59,061 nt of DNA from Crocinitomicaceae bacterium (GCA_021740745.1 JAIOZF010000007.1:1-59061), one strand, 5' to 3'. Shown: positions 1 to 10,300, counted from the first letter of the stretch. Notes: a model not told the origin generated them from the letters alone. Made by a program: numbers and translations.

Positions 1-350
1 TTTTTTGCTATGTTGATGATTTAGTAGAAGGAATAGTTCGATTGCTTCATAGCGATTATCCGTATCCAGTAAATATTGGAAATCCATCAGAAATTTCTAT
101 CAAGGATTTTGCTGAGGAAATTATCAAGTTAACTGGAACCAACCAAAAGGTAATCTACAAAGATTTGCCTGTTGATGATCCAAAACAACGTCAACCAGAC
201 ATTACAAAGGCAAGACAATTATTAAATTGGGAGCCGAAAATTGATCGCGCTGAAGGATTGAAAATAACGTATGCATATTTCAAAAGCTTATCGCAAGAGG
301 AATTAATGCAAACAGATCATAATGACTTTGATAAATACATCATTCGCTAA
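1..350 (+). CDS. UDP-glucuronate decarboxylase-like SDR, C-terminal part (cut by window start)
   Basis: Only the last ~115 residues are present; the frame is open from base 3 and the gene starts outside the window. The visible part begins [14 protein letters not shown], followed by [17 protein letters not shown] and a C-terminal LNWEPKI block. In extended short-chain dehydrogenases of the UDP-xylose synthase (UXS) group these form the substrate-binding lobe. That family oxidises and decarboxylates UDP-glucuronate to UDP-xylose in the cytoplasm, using bound NAD. The stop overlaps the next start (TAATG), so the two are translated together in a sugar-nucleotide operon. The Rossmann and YxxxK regions are not visible, so another sugar-nucleotide epimerase/dehydratase remains possible. 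Confidence 0.75.
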   Translation, partial: FCYVDDLVEGIVRLLHSDYPYPVNIGNPSEISIKDFAEEIIKLTGTNQKVIYKDLPVDDPKQRQPDITKARQLLNWEPKIDRAEGLKITYAYFKSLSQEELMQTDHNDFDKYIIR

Positions 351-919
351 TGGAATATTTCGCACATGAATCAGCTATAATTGACGAAGGGTGTCAAATT
401 GGTGAAGGAACCAAAATTTGGCACTTCTCCCATGTAATGCCAAATTGTGTTATTGGGGAGCGTTGTAATATCGGACAAAACGTAGTTGTTTCACCTGGCG
501 TTATACTTGGCAACAATGTAAAAATTCAAAACAATGTTTCATTGTACACTGGAGTTGAATGTGAGGATGACGTATTCCTTGGTCCTTCAATGGTTTTTAC
601 GAATGTAACGAATCCACGAAGCGGTGTGAACCGACGTGATCAATATGCAAAAACAATCGTTCGTAAAGGGGCAAGCATTGGTGCAAATGCAACAATTGTG
701 TGTGGACACGATATTGGCGAGTATGCATTTATTGGTGCAGGAGCGGTTGTCACAAAAACAGTTCTTCCTTTTGCGTTAGTAGTGGGAAATCCTGCTCGAC
801 AAATTGGATGGATGAGTGAATTTGGTCATCGATTAGAGTTTAATGCTGAGGGAAAGGCCATTTGTCCAGAAAGTCAGCAAGAATATAAATTGGAAAATGG
901 TTTTGTTGTACGTATGTAA
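350..919 (+). CDS. WbpD/WlbB-type UDP-amino-sugar N-acetyltransferase
   Basis: This 189-residue protein is a left-handed beta-helix acetyltransferase built of isoleucine/valine hexapeptides across residues 5-155 (for example [40 protein letters not shown]). Family members closest to this layout (WbpD, WlbB) acetylate the 3-amino group of UDP-2-acetamido-3-amino-glucuronate with acetyl-CoA, making precursors of di-N-acetylated uronic acids for O-antigen or capsule. The start at 350 shares its A with the preceding stop. The next gene is a WlbA-type dehydrogenase acting earlier in the same pathway, which supports the assignment. The aminotransferase step (WbpE/WlbC) is not in the window. Confidence 0.85.
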   Translation: MEYFAHESAIIDEGCQIGEGTKIWHFSHVMPNCVIGERCNIGQNVVVSPGVILGNNVKIQNNVSLYTGVECEDDVFLGPSMVFTNVTNPRSGVNRRDQYAKTIVRKGASIGANATIVCGHDIGEYAFIGAGAVVTKTVLPFALVVGNPARQIGWMSEFGHRLEFNAEGKAICPESQQEYKLENGFVVRM

Positions 920-923
920 GTGG

Positions 924-935
924 AGGTCGCGACCT
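924..935. repeat. 12-bp perfect GC-rich palindrome
   Basis: AGGTCGCGACCT is its own reverse complement. It stands alone in an AT-rich spacer just behind the acetyltransferase stop and before the WlbA-type gene. It has no U-tract, so it is not an obvious terminator. It could be a protein-binding site or part of a dispersed palindromic repeat; one copy in this window cannot decide. Confidence 0.4.
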
Positions 936-978
936 TCAAATACATTAACAACAAAAAACAGAACAAAAAAATAAAAGT

Positions 979-2019
979 ATGATCACAGAAGATCAAAAAG
1001 TAAAATTTGCTGTCGTAGGTGCTGGTCACATCGGTAAGCGCCATGCTGAAATGATTCGCCGCGAAGAAGAGGCAGAATTGGTCGCAATGGTTGACGTTCG
1101 ATCAAAAAGTGATTGTGGCGCTGACGATTTTGATGTGCCATTTTTTGCTTCAATCGAGGAGTTGTTAGCATCAGGTTTAGAATATGATGTAGTTAACATC
1201 TGCACGCCAAACGGTTTCCACGCATCTCAAAGTTTGATGGCTCTGGAGTCAAAAAAGCATGTGGTGTGTGAAAAACCAATGGGTTTGACAAAAGAAGGCT
1301 GCGAAAAAATGATTTTCAAATCATTACAAGTTTCCAAGCAAGTTTTTTGTGTGATGCAAAATAGATATTCTCCTCCCTCAGAATGGATTAAATCTGTTGT
1401 CGAATCAGGAAAAATGGGTAAAATCTTTATGGTTCAATTGAATTGTTATTGGAACCGCGATGATCGTTATTACAAAAAAGGTGGTTGGAAAGGTACACAA
1501 GACTTGGATGGTGGAACATTGTTTACACAGTTTTCTCATTTCATTGATATCATGTATTGGTTGTTCGGTGATATCGATAATATTCAAGGAAAATTTGCTG
1601 ATTTCACGCACAAAGATTCAACCGATTTCGAAGATTCAGGCTTTGTAAGTTTTGATTTTATTGATGGTGGAATGGGAAGTATCAATTACTCGACATCGGT
1701 TGCGAACCAAAATTTAGAAAGTTCTATCACCATCATTGGTGAAAAAGGAAGTGTTAAGATAGGTGGACAATACATGAATGAAGTAGAAGTTTGCAATATC
1801 ACAGATTATGAAATGCCTGTTTTAGCTCCAACAAATCCAGGTAATGATTACGGTGCTTACAAAGGTTCTGCAGCCAATCATAATTATGTTATTCGCAATG
1901 TAATTGATACCTTAAAAGGTAGAACATCTGCGACAACAAATGCATTGGAAGGATTAAAAGTGGTAGAAATTATTGAACGTATTTATAAAGTTAGAAATGA
2001 ACAATTCAATTTACAATAA
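979..2019 (+). CDS. Gfo/Idh/MocA oxidoreductase, WlbA/WbpB-type UDP-GlcNAcA 3-dehydrogenase
   Basis: The 346-residue protein has an N-terminal Rossmann fold (GAGHIG, residues 14-19), the EKP signature with its catalytic lysine (98-100) and a C-terminal alpha/beta domain containing GGTLFTQFSHFID (178-190), where His187 matches the conserved histidine of this family. WlbA/WbpB enzymes oxidise C3 of UDP-N-acetylglucosaminuronate using NAD, giving the 3-keto sugar that is then aminated and acetylated. The neighbouring WbpD-type acetyltransferase and 6-dehydrogenase make this the most likely reaction. The start follows an A-rich stretch without a ribosome-binding site, usual for this phylum. The 3' end overlaps the next gene by 23 bases. 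Confidence 0.82.
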   Translation: MITEDQKVKFAVVGAGHIGKRHAEMIRREEEAELVAMVDVRSKSDCGADDFDVPFFASIEELLASGLEYDVVNICTPNGFHASQSLMALESKKHVVCEKPMGLTKEGCEKMIFKSLQVSKQVFCVMQNRYSPPSEWIKSVVESGKMGKIFMVQLNCYWNRDDRYYKKGGWKGTQDLDGGTLFTQFSHFIDIMYWLFGDIDNIQGKFADFTHKDSTDFEDSGFVSFDFIDGGMGSINYSTSVANQNLESSITIIGEKGSVKIGGQYMNEVEVCNITDYEMPVLAPTNPGNDYGAYKGSAANHNYVIRNVIDTLKGRTSATTNALEGLKVVEIIERIYKVRNEQFNLQ

Positions 2020-3301
2020 GCTCCTAAGTAAAGATGCTAAACTAGCAGTTATTGGATTAGGATATGTGGGATTGCCAATCGCACTTGAATTTGCCCGCAA
2101 AATCAAAGTAGTTGGTTTTGATATCAATCAAGAGCGTGTCGATTTAATGAAAAATAAAATCGACCCTAGTAACGAATTAGTAGCAAGTGATTTTGAAGGG
2201 TGTGATATTGAATTTACAGCTGACATCAATGATTTGAAAGACGTTCAATTTTATATTGTTGCCGTTCCAACACCAATTGATGACTCAAACTTACCAAACC
2301 TTCGTCCGCTTCTTGGAGCGAGTGCAACAGTTGGAAAAGTATTGAAAAAAGGAGATTACGTTGTGTTCGAATCAACCGTTTATCCTGGTTGTACGGAAGA
2401 AGATTGTATTCCTGTGTTGGAAGCAGAATCTGGTTTGAAGTTTAGAGAAGATTTCAAAGTAGGTTATTCGCCAGAAAGAATCAATCCAGGAGATAAGGAA
2501 CATACACTTCAGAATGTAATTAAAGTTGTTTCGGGATGTTGCGAAGAATCATTAGAAGAAATCGCAAAAACATACGAATTAGTTGTGCATGTTGGTGTAC
2601 ATAGAGCAGCATCAATCAAAGTTGCTGAGGCAGCAAAAATTATTGAAAATACGCAGCGTGATGTTAACATTGCTTTAATTAATGAGTTATCAATTATCTT
2701 CAACAAATTGGGGATTAATACCTTCGAAGTACTTGAAGCAGCCGGAACAAAGTGGAATTTCTTGAAGTTTTTCCCAGGTTTGGTAGGTGGACATTGTATC
2801 GGAGTGGATCCTTATTATTTAACGCACAAAGCGCAGCAAGCAGGATATCATTCAAAAGTAATAACAAGTGGACGCTATGTGAACGATTCAATGGGATTCT
2901 ATATCGGTAAACAAACAGTGAAACGAGTGATTGCGCAAGGAAAGCACATTCAAGATGCGAAAGTATTGGTAATGGGAGCAACGTTTAAAGAAGATGTTTC
3001 TGATATCCGTAATTCAAAAGTAATCGATGTTGTGAATGAATTGAAATCATTCCAAGTACATGTTGATTTGGTCGATCCGCACGCTTCTTCAGAAGAAATG
3101 GTGCATGAATATGGTATCGGTTTAGTAGAGAAAGCCGGATCGGATTACGATGCAATTATTGTTGCTGTGAACCACAAAGAATACAAAAACATGAATGAAA
3201 ATGATTTCAAAGCTTTGATGAAAGACGGTAAAGGAGTATTTGTTGATGTGAAAGGAATCTTCAAAGGAAAAATTAAGGAGCTAGAATACTGGTCATTGTA
3301 A
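1997..3301 (+). CDS. Nucleotide-sugar 6-dehydrogenase (WbpA/WecC/TviB-type)
   Basis: A 434-residue UDP-glucose/GDP-mannose dehydrogenase family protein. It has the N-terminal NAD-binding motif GLGYVG (20-25), a central domain and the catalytic cysteine in GGHCIGVDPYYLT (Cys267). The sequence around that cysteine resembles enzymes that oxidise UDP-N-acetyl-hexosamines to uronic acids rather than UDP-glucose. This is the first step for WlbA-type chemistry. I place the start at the ATG at 1997; a longer reading uses a TTG at 1973, deeper inside the preceding gene. UDP-GlcNAc is the likely substrate from context, but UDP-ManNAc or UDP-GalNAc cannot be excluded. Confidence 0.88.
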   Translation: MNNSIYNKLLSKDAKLAVIGLGYVGLPIALEFARKIKVVGFDINQERVDLMKNKIDPSNELVASDFEGCDIEFTADINDLKDVQFYIVAVPTPIDDSNLPNLRPLLGASATVGKVLKKGDYVVFESTVYPGCTEEDCIPVLEAESGLKFREDFKVGYSPERINPGDKEHTLQNVIKVVSGCCEESLEEIAKTYELVVHVGVHRAASIKVAEAAKIIENTQRDVNIALINELSIIFNKLGINTFEVLEAAGTKWNFLKFFPGLVGGHCIGVDPYYLTHKAQQAGYHSKVITSGRYVNDSMGFYIGKQTVKRVIAQGKHIQDAKVLVMGATFKEDVSDIRNSKVIDVVNELKSFQVHVDLVDPHASSEEMVHEYGIGLVEKAGSDYDAIIVAVNHKEYKNMNENDFKALMKDGKGVFVDVKGIFKGKIKELEYWSL

Positions 3302-3304
3302 ATT

Positions 3305-3375
3305 TTTTCGCTGACCGAGTGTCCGCCTTAGCGGATGTATCGAGGACAGCGAAAAGCAGCGAGTGTATGCCTTAG
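3305..3375. repeat. Nested palindromic repeat element with internal direct repeat
   Basis: An outer 9-bp inverted pair, TTTTCGCTG (3305-3313) and CAGCGAAAA (3347-3355), encloses an inner hairpin TCCGC/GCGGA (3322-3326 and 3331-3335) with a four-base loop. A 16-base segment starting CGAGTGT and ending GCCTTAG occurs at 3316-3331 and again at 3360-3375 with two mismatches. It is richer in G+C than the surrounding spacer. The shape resembles small dispersed palindromic (REP/MITE-like) elements. It sits between the 6-dehydrogenase and rmlB and lacks a clean U-tract. Confidence 0.6.
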
Positions 3376-3441
3376 TTGGTGGATTGTGAGCAACGGCAAC
3401 GAATTGATTTAAGAAACTGCATTGTTCAAATATTAATTTTT

Positions 3442-4497
3442 ATGGACTACAAAAAAAGAGTGTTAGTTACAGGTGGAGCTGGTTTTATTGGCTCTCATTT
3501 GGTTCGTTTGTTAATTAACTCGTATCCCAATTATTTGATTGTCAATTTTGACAAGTTGACTTATGCAGGCAATTTGGAAAACTTGAAAGACATCGAATCA
3601 GCACCAAACTATGTTTTTCAAAAAGGAGATATTGTTTCTGCAGATGATGTTAAATCGGTATTTGACAGTTATCAAATTACAGATGTAATTCACTTAGCGG
3701 CAGAATCACATGTTGATCGTTCAATAGAAGGTCCGATGGATTTCGTGATGACCAATGTTGTAGGAACAGTTAATCTTTTGCAAATAGCAAAGGATGCATG
3801 GAAAGAAGGTGAACATGTTTTTCACCATGTTTCTACTGATGAGGTGTATGGTAGTTTAGGCGAAGAAGGTCTTTTTACAGAGAAAACACCTTACGATCCA
3901 AGAAGTCCATATTCTGCATCAAAAGCATCATCTGATCATTTCGTCTCTGCATTTTACCATACCTATGGCTTGCCTATAAAAATGTCGAATTGCTCGAATA
4001 ATTATGGAAGTCATCATTTTCCAGAGAAATTGATTCCTTTAATGATTCACAATATTCAAAACAATAAACCTTTGCCTGTTTACGGAAAAGGGGAGAATAT
4101 ACGCGACTGGTTATGGGTAGAGGATCATGTGAAAGCGATTGATACGATTTTTCACAAGGGAAGAATTGGTGAGTCATACAACATTGGTGGATTAAACGAA
4201 TGGACAAATATAGAATTGGTGCATTTTCTTTGTCGATTGATGGACAAAAAATTAAACCGTACTGCTGGTGAATCTGAAAAATTAATCACATTTGTGACCG
4301 ACCGTAAGGGACATGATTTGCGTTATGCAATTGATGCAAGTAAATTAGAGAAAGAATTGAATTGGAAACCATCAATTACATTTGAAGAGGGACTTGAACT
4401 AACGGTTGATTGGTATTTGAAGAATACCGAATGGGTGGAGAAAATCACTTCCGGATCTTACCAACAATACTATACCCAAATGTATGATAACCGTTGA
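3442..4497 (+). CDS. rmlB: dTDP-glucose 4,6-dehydratase
   Basis: This extended SDR of 351 residues converts dTDP-glucose to dTDP-4-keto-6-deoxyglucose, the second step to dTDP-rhamnose and related deoxysugars, in the cytoplasm with tightly bound NAD. It shows the glycine motif TGGAGFIG (10-17), the family-specific catalytic triplet TDE (132-134) and YSASK (Tyr157, Lys161). I use the ATG at 3442; an upstream in-frame extension from a TTG at 3376 would be translated from the palindromic repeat and has no family similarity. An RmlD-type reductase lies far away at 54005; rmlA and rmlC are not in the window. The stop overlaps the next start (TGATG). Confidence 0.95.
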   Translation: MDYKKRVLVTGGAGFIGSHLVRLLINSYPNYLIVNFDKLTYAGNLENLKDIESAPNYVFQKGDIVSADDVKSVFDSYQITDVIHLAAESHVDRSIEGPMDFVMTNVVGTVNLLQIAKDAWKEGEHVFHHVSTDEVYGSLGEEGLFTEKTPYDPRSPYSASKASSDHFVSAFYHTYGLPIKMSNCSNNYGSHHFPEKLIPLMIHNIQNNKPLPVYGKGENIRDWLWVEDHVKAIDTIFHKGRIGESYNIGGLNEWTNIELVHFLCRLMDKKLNRTAGESEKLITFVTDRKGHDLRYAIDASKLEKELNWKPSITFEEGLELTVDWYLKNTEWVEKITSGSYQQYYTQMYDNR

Positions 4498-5273
4498 TGG
4501 GTTTATTCACCAACATATTTTCTAAGAGATCACCACAAGTTCTATTTGATTTGGGGCTGATTAGTGTTGACATGCACAGCCATTTAATTCCAGGTATCGA
4601 TGATGGTTCGCGCAGTATGGATGAAACAATTGCCATGTTAGCGAAATTTGAAAGTCTTGGATATAAAAAAGTCATCACGACTCCTCATATCATGAATGAG
4701 GTTTATCCGAATAGGCCAGAAAACATTTTAGCTGGACTTACCCAAGTAAAAGAAGCAGCTACTAAGATTGGTTTGTCGATTGAAATTGAGGCTGCGGCAG
4801 AATATTATTTTGATGACCAATTAATGGAAACTATCAAGAATAGAACTGCCTTAACTATTGCTGGTGAATATGTTTTAGTTGAATTTTCCTTTCATTCAGC
4901 TCCGCAATTTGAAAATCAACTGTTTTTCGAAATGCAGATTGCGAATTACAAACCAATTCTTGCTCATTTTGAAAGGTATCCTTATTATCACAATTCTTTA
5001 GATAAAGCTATTGAGTTTAGAAATCTAGGTGTAAATATTCAAGTAAATCTAAACTCCTTAACAGGGAATTATGGTCCGCATGTAAGAAAACAAGCTGAGC
5101 GACTAATCGATGCTGGGTTGGTCGATTTTGTGGGATCAGACTGTCATCGAATGCAACACTTAATGATGCTGGAAGAGCATTTGAGTTTACCATACATGCA
5201 TAAGTTGAAGGAGCTTGAGTTGAAGAATATATCCTTACTTCCAATGATACAAAATGGAACCATGATTCCATAG
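4497..5273 (+). CDS. PHP-family tyrosine phosphatase (CpsB/YwqE-like)
   Basis: A 258-residue PHP-fold metal-dependent phosphatase. Metal-binding motifs are visible in order: HSH (27-29) within DMHSHLIPGIDDGS, a TTPH block, an LAHFERYPYY block and GSDCHR near the C-terminus. CpsB/YwqE proteins dephosphorylate tyrosine residues of the kinase that controls chain length and export of capsular polysaccharide. Its place at the end of a sugar-nucleotide cluster and its 1-base overlap with rmlB fit that role. The start is the ATG at 4497 rather than the TTG three bases earlier. The kinase partner is not in the window. Its gene converges with the T9SS protein ending at 5283. Confidence 0.85.
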   Translation: MGLFTNIFSKRSPQVLFDLGLISVDMHSHLIPGIDDGSRSMDETIAMLAKFESLGYKKVITTPHIMNEVYPNRPENILAGLTQVKEAATKIGLSIEIEAAAEYYFDDQLMETIKNRTALTIAGEYVLVEFSFHSAPQFENQLFFEMQIANYKPILAHFERYPYYHNSLDKAIEFRNLGVNIQVNLNSLTGNYGPHVRKQAERLIDAGLVDFVGSDCHRMQHLMMLEEHLSLPYMHKLKELELKNISLLPMIQNGTMIP

Positions 5274-5282
5274 GATGTTATT

Positions 5283-7238
5283 TTAATGAGAAGACCGCAC
5301 CTCAACAAACCCTTCCTTGCTTATTGGAAATGTACCTGTTTCAAAAGGTAGAGAACTTCCTTCCGGCGCTGTGAAGGTTATTTTGTAAAAGTAAGTACCA
5401 TCAAAAACGGGGATTTGTGTAAAAATGTCTTTTCCATCCCAAAGATTTGTTGTTCCAGCATTTATATTTCCAGTAAAACTGAAAACCTCATTTCCCCAGC
5501 GATTTACAATGCTCACATCTGCTTGAAGTTCAAAATTAGAATTCAGCGAGAAATGGTCATTAATTCCATCGTTATTTGGTGTAAAAACATTTGGAATTTG
5601 AATAATTACAGAATCATAAACTGATATGGTGAGAGAAAAAGTATCAGCGCAAGTCGGGTCAAATTGCCAAGCAACTAATTCGATGGTATAATTCCCTGAA
5701 GTATTAAACGTGTATGCGTTCAGACTTGTTCCTTGCGGTATGTCGTTAACAAACCAATTAAAATTATTTGCATTTTGAGAGCTATTTGCAATAGCTACTG
5801 TTAAAGGAGCTGCTCCTGTTGATGGAGAAACTGTGAAATTAGCAATGGTAGAATTAACAGTGCCTACTTCCACGAGAGAGTCCTCGCTTTGGCAGCCAAA
5901 ACCATCAATTAAAGCAATCGTATAGTTTGAAGCTGAAAGATTAGAAAAGACAGAATTACTTTGAGGTAAATTACCATCAATTGTATACGAAATGGGCAAT
6001 TGAGTACCATTCATGGAATTAACAGTAATACTACCATTGGTTGTGCCACATTCACTTGGTACAATTAAAATTGATCCTATTTGTGGCTTGGGTCTAACAA
6101 TTATTTTCACTGGTCGTACAACAGAGCAGGAATCGTTGTTGCGAATGCGAACAGTATAAAGCATACTGCTATCTGCGGTGAATATTGGGTTGGGACAAGT
6201 ATTGCAGCTCAAACCTGTTGCAGGGATCCATTCGTAAGCGGGCAATGCGCCTGTAGAATTACCACCTGTAGCAAAAAGTTGCAATGTCTCGCCTTGACAT
6301 ACAGTGGTGTCATTTGGAACAGAAACAGAGAAGGTATCGCAGGTTGTTGTGTAGGCAAAATGAAAAGTTGAATAAATATTAAATGGACTTGTAATTTGCT
6401 TTTCAAACCTTATATGAATGGGATTTAAATAATTCATCAAATAAGTAGATATATCTGCTAAACCGTCAGCCCCGCTTAGAATATTATCTGGTGAATCGTT
6501 ATGAAGGCCGTACAATTGAGAATTCTGATAATAAAAATCACCATCAACACCAGACCCTGTATATCCATTTTCATCACCACCTATAATACCTATGTAATTA
6601 TTGTTTACGTATACCAAGGATCCGTCCATTATTGTATCCCAAATAATATCAGTGTTTATTGACAACCCAAATGGAAAATTTAAATCAAATGAATTAAAGT
6701 CAGTAAAATTATATTCAACGGAATTGGTCATCATTTTATCATTTATTCCAATATTGATACCCAATGTATTTAATAGGTTATTTTCGTATATGACGCATAA
6801 ATAGAAATCGCCAAACTTGTTTATCGTTGTGTTTGTTGGTTGAATAGGTATATTGATAGGGTAAGTCAATTGCACTGGATTTATAAAACTTGAAACATCT
6901 AAAGCGTGCACTGAACATATTGCTGAAAAATTGGGAGGGGCATATGGTGCATTGTAATCTAATCCAATTTTAGAACTTTCATTAAAAGCTAAAATATTCC
7001 CATTAAAATCAAGTGATAATTGATCAATACTATCATATTTGGTGCAGAATAAAAATGCTTTTTTAATAGAACTTCCAATCTCAATATCAATGACGAAATT
7101 ACCATTCCCACCATTTACCCCTCCTGTAGAGAATCCTGATCCAGTAAATCCACCTTTTAAAATATCTTGATAAAATGCTGTTTGACATAATATCGAAAAG
7201 TTGAAAAATAAAAAAACAATTGTGTTAATAACTTTCAT
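5283..7238 (-). CDS. Secreted protein with PKD-like domain and T9SS type B sorting domain
   Basis: A 651-residue exported protein. It begins with a signal peptide (hydrophobic stretch ending ILCQTAF) and a large unassigned N-terminal region (about 25-295). A cysteine-containing Ig-like segment (~300-385), a second small domain, and a PKD-like domain (~470-540, NFTVSPSTGAAPLTVAI) follow. The C-terminus (~550-640) matches the gliding-motility-associated type B sorting domain: IPNVFTPNNDGINDHF, VSIVNRWGNEVF and a DGTYFYKI block. Such proteins cross the outer membrane by the type IX system, and many type B cargoes depend on a PorP/SprF partner. No such partner is adjacent here. The function of the N-terminal region is unknown to me. 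Confidence 0.85.
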   Translation of the reverse strand: MKVINTIVFLFFNFSILCQTAFYQDILKGGFTGSGFSTGGVNGGNGNFVIDIEIGSSIKKAFLFCTKYDSIDQLSLDFNGNILAFNESSKIGLDYNAPYAPPNFSAICSVHALDVSSFINPVQLTYPINIPIQPTNTTINKFGDFYLCVIYENNLLNTLGINIGINDKMMTNSVEYNFTDFNSFDLNFPFGLSINTDIIWDTIMDGSLVYVNNNYIGIIGGDENGYTGSGVDGDFYYQNSQLYGLHNDSPDNILSGADGLADISTYLMNYLNPIHIRFEKQITSPFNIYSTFHFAYTTTCDTFSVSVPNDTTVCQGETLQLFATGGNSTGALPAYEWIPATGLSCNTCPNPIFTADSSMLYTVRIRNNDSCSVVRPVKIIVRPKPQIGSILIVPSECGTTNGSITVNSMNGTQLPISYTIDGNLPQSNSVFSNLSASNYTIALIDGFGCQSEDSLVEVGTVNSTIANFTVSPSTGAAPLTVAIANSSQNANNFNWFVNDIPQGTSLNAYTFNTSGNYTIELVAWQFDPTCADTFSLTISVYDSVIIQIPNVFTPNNDGINDHFSLNSNFELQADVSIVNRWGNEVFSFTGNINAGTTNLWDGKDIFTQIPVFDGTYFYKITFTAPEGSSLPFETGTFPISKEGFVEVRSSH

Positions 7239-7301
7239 TGCAATAAGTTGCGTTATGTTTTTTTTTTTTTAGGACTTTCACCAAAACTAATTCTTTTCAC
7301 T

Positions 7302-10300
7302 ATGAAAAACAACTTTTTTATATTTCTTGCGACTTTTATAATCACGGGTTATTCATTTGCTCAAAATCCAAATTGGATATTAAGTCCAATAAATCATAAA
7401 TTGGGTTTTGGAAACTCAACACTGCCAACATATGGCCCCAATAACAACAATGTTTATGATGGATATGATGGTCAAACACCTACGAATGCATCGAATATGA
7501 TTGTAGATGCTCAAGGTGAGGTTAAATTCTTCATAATTGACGATATTATTTTTGATAAAAATGGCTATATTATTTCAAGTCTTGAATCGTATGAAAATAC
7601 ACCTGTAAAAGGTGCTTCAGAAATAGTTATTGTTCCAAATCCAAATAATTGTTCGCAGTATTACATCATAACAACAGAGGTTGATAATTCTATTTATCAA
7701 AAAACACCCTATATCTACTTGTTAGATATGAGTTTATTAAATGAGAACCCTCCTTCAAATGCGAGCTGTCAGTTTTATGGCGCTTTGGTTCAGCTTGGTG
7801 TGTCAACTAAAGGAATAGCAGTCAAAAGTATTATTCCTGGTTTTGAATTCGATGATGCTTCACCTGGCAAGCAAAGCAATATTTTTATTGCAGCTTCTGA
7901 CTTAACTAGTTCTAATGATCGATTTGTTTTTATATCAAATGGTCTTGGAATTTACCGTTTAAAAATTGGTACGAATGGCGTAACCTATGATGGTCCAGTT
8001 CTTCCTTTTTCGTCTCCAACATTTAATCCATATTTATCAAGATCAGAAATGGAATTAGTAAAATTATCTAATGGTAATTATAGAATTGCATGTCCCTATG
8101 AAACACAGCAAGTTTTAACTGGAAACTCAATAAACGGAACTGAAATTTGGCAGAAATTATTAACCGCTGAACTTGATCCAACAGGAAATTTAATTGGTAG
8201 TTCTATAAAGGAATTTTCATTCATTGTGAACAATATATCTAGTATACCATACTATTCATCGTTAAAAGGAATTGAATTTTCAGATAATGGTAATTATTTA
8301 TATGTTACTCATTCTACTAACAGTTCTCAGCCAAACCAGTTCGAGTTCTATGATTTTAGTAATCCAACTTTAAATTTGAGACCCATTAATGTAAGTGGTG
8401 GTATTGATATTCAACATTCTATGCTTGAACTAGGTTTTAATGGAGATTTGTATTTTTCTAATGCTAATGGTTTGTACAAATTATTAAATACATCTAATCC
8501 ATCTTTTCCTCCTTTTCCTACAACACCTAACGTAACTTTGCAAATTGTTTCTAATATCAGTAATACAGCAACTTTTGAAGATACAAATCCTTTGTTTTCA
8601 CAGGATTTAAAATTGTATAATCTTCCGGATCAAATCGATGGTATGAATTATACAGATTTTCTTCTAGAAGGTGTGCAATGTTGTTTGAGCAATAAGGCTT
8701 ATAATATTGATTATTTCAATGCAAATGGCACACAAATTTGGACTAGTGGTGGTAATCCAATAAATGGAAGTTCAGGAGTAAATGTTTATATTAAAAATGA
8801 GCTTAGAATTCCTGCCGGAGCAACAATTACCATTCAAGGGATGAATCTATATTTCGCTCCAGGTGCTCGCTTGGTCGTTGAGAACAGTACCTCACCTTTG
8901 GGGCAAGGTGGACGATTGATTTTAGATGGAACAACACTTTCTGTTGATTCAGGATGTGATCCAAACGCTTTGTGGCTTGGTGTTGAAGTATGGGGTAATC
9001 AAACTCTAACTCAAGGTGTTTGGACCAACTCTTCTCAAGGTAGACTTGAAATGAAAAACCAATCACGTATTGAGCATGCATGGGTTGGGGTTTTACTTTC
9101 GAAAAGAAATGTGACATATTCACCTTCAGATTTATGTCAATCATTTCCAATTGTACAGCCTTTCAGTTTCGTAAATGCAAGAAATGGAGGCATAGTGCGA
9201 GCGTCTGGGAATTCAACTTTTTACAATAATCAACGTGGTGTCCAATTCAAACCTTATTTCGGACCAGGAGGCGTTGCAGGACCGAATAACTTATCTTATT
9301 TCTATGATGTGAATTTTCAATGGCAAGGACCTCTTAAACAATCATCATATCAGGACCATGCGAGATTAGAAGAGGTGAAAGGAATCGCTTTCAAAGGATG
9401 TGATTTCGAAAATAATACAACTCCTTCATATACTTCTTTACCCGACGGAAGAGGAATTAATGCAACAGAATCGCAATTTTACGTAACTCCTTTGTGTAAT
9501 ACTATTGTGCCAATTGGTCAACCTTGTCCGGGTGAAATATCAAATACTTTCAAAAACTTAAAGTTCGGAATTTTAACTTCTAATGCTAATCTTTTAAGTT
9601 TTACATGTGATAAAAGTAGATTTATAGATAATCAATATGGTATTCATGTAACAGGTACAAAAGCAGAGAAAATAACTTCAAACGATTTCGCCGTCAGAGA
9701 ATCAGATTTATTTCAAACTGCTGGTCTGGCTATGTATAGTTCATCAGAGTACAAAGTTGAAAATAATATGTTCTACGAGTATGACAATACTACCGTTGCA
9801 ACTGGAAGTGCTTTGAGTTATGGTATTGTTGTTAATAATTCGGGACCAGTACAAAATGAAATTTATAGAAATTATTTTCATGATATAAAAATCGGTGGAC
9901 AAACTGAAAGAATCAATGGAGTACAAATTGATGTTAACAATAATCCCGTTGGAGCTTTATCAATAAAGGGTTTGACTTGGAAATGTAATGATTTCCAAAG
10001 AGACGTTTATCAACATGATTTGACTTTAATGTCTGCAAGAATTCACTATTTACAGGGTGAACCTGGTGGAGGATCAACTTTATTAGAAACAAAACAGCGA
10101 GTTGCTGGAAATAAATTTTCCTTAACAAATGAACCTTTTGTGTTGACTCATGATATTTTTGTTTCTGATAATTCACAGCGTTTTAAATATTCGTATATCG
10201 ATGCCCCTAGATTTATGCCAGATTCTTACACTTCGCAAAATTTAGTTGGTGGTAATCTGGTAAATGGAACGGTTCAACTAGAACAAGCGTTATGGGGCAC

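Noticed and set aside
1973-1996. TTG start for the 6-dehydrogenase
   Set aside because: It lies within the end of the preceding gene and the ATG at 1997 gives a normal-length protein.
3376-3441. N-terminal extension of RmlB from a TTG codon
   Set aside because: It would start inside the palindromic repeat and adds residues foreign to the family; the ATG at 3442 gives the normal N-terminus.
8827-9150. 107-codon minus-strand frame inside the T9SS type A gene
   Set aside because: Shadow frame without family features; the plus-strand gene covers it with clear domain structure.
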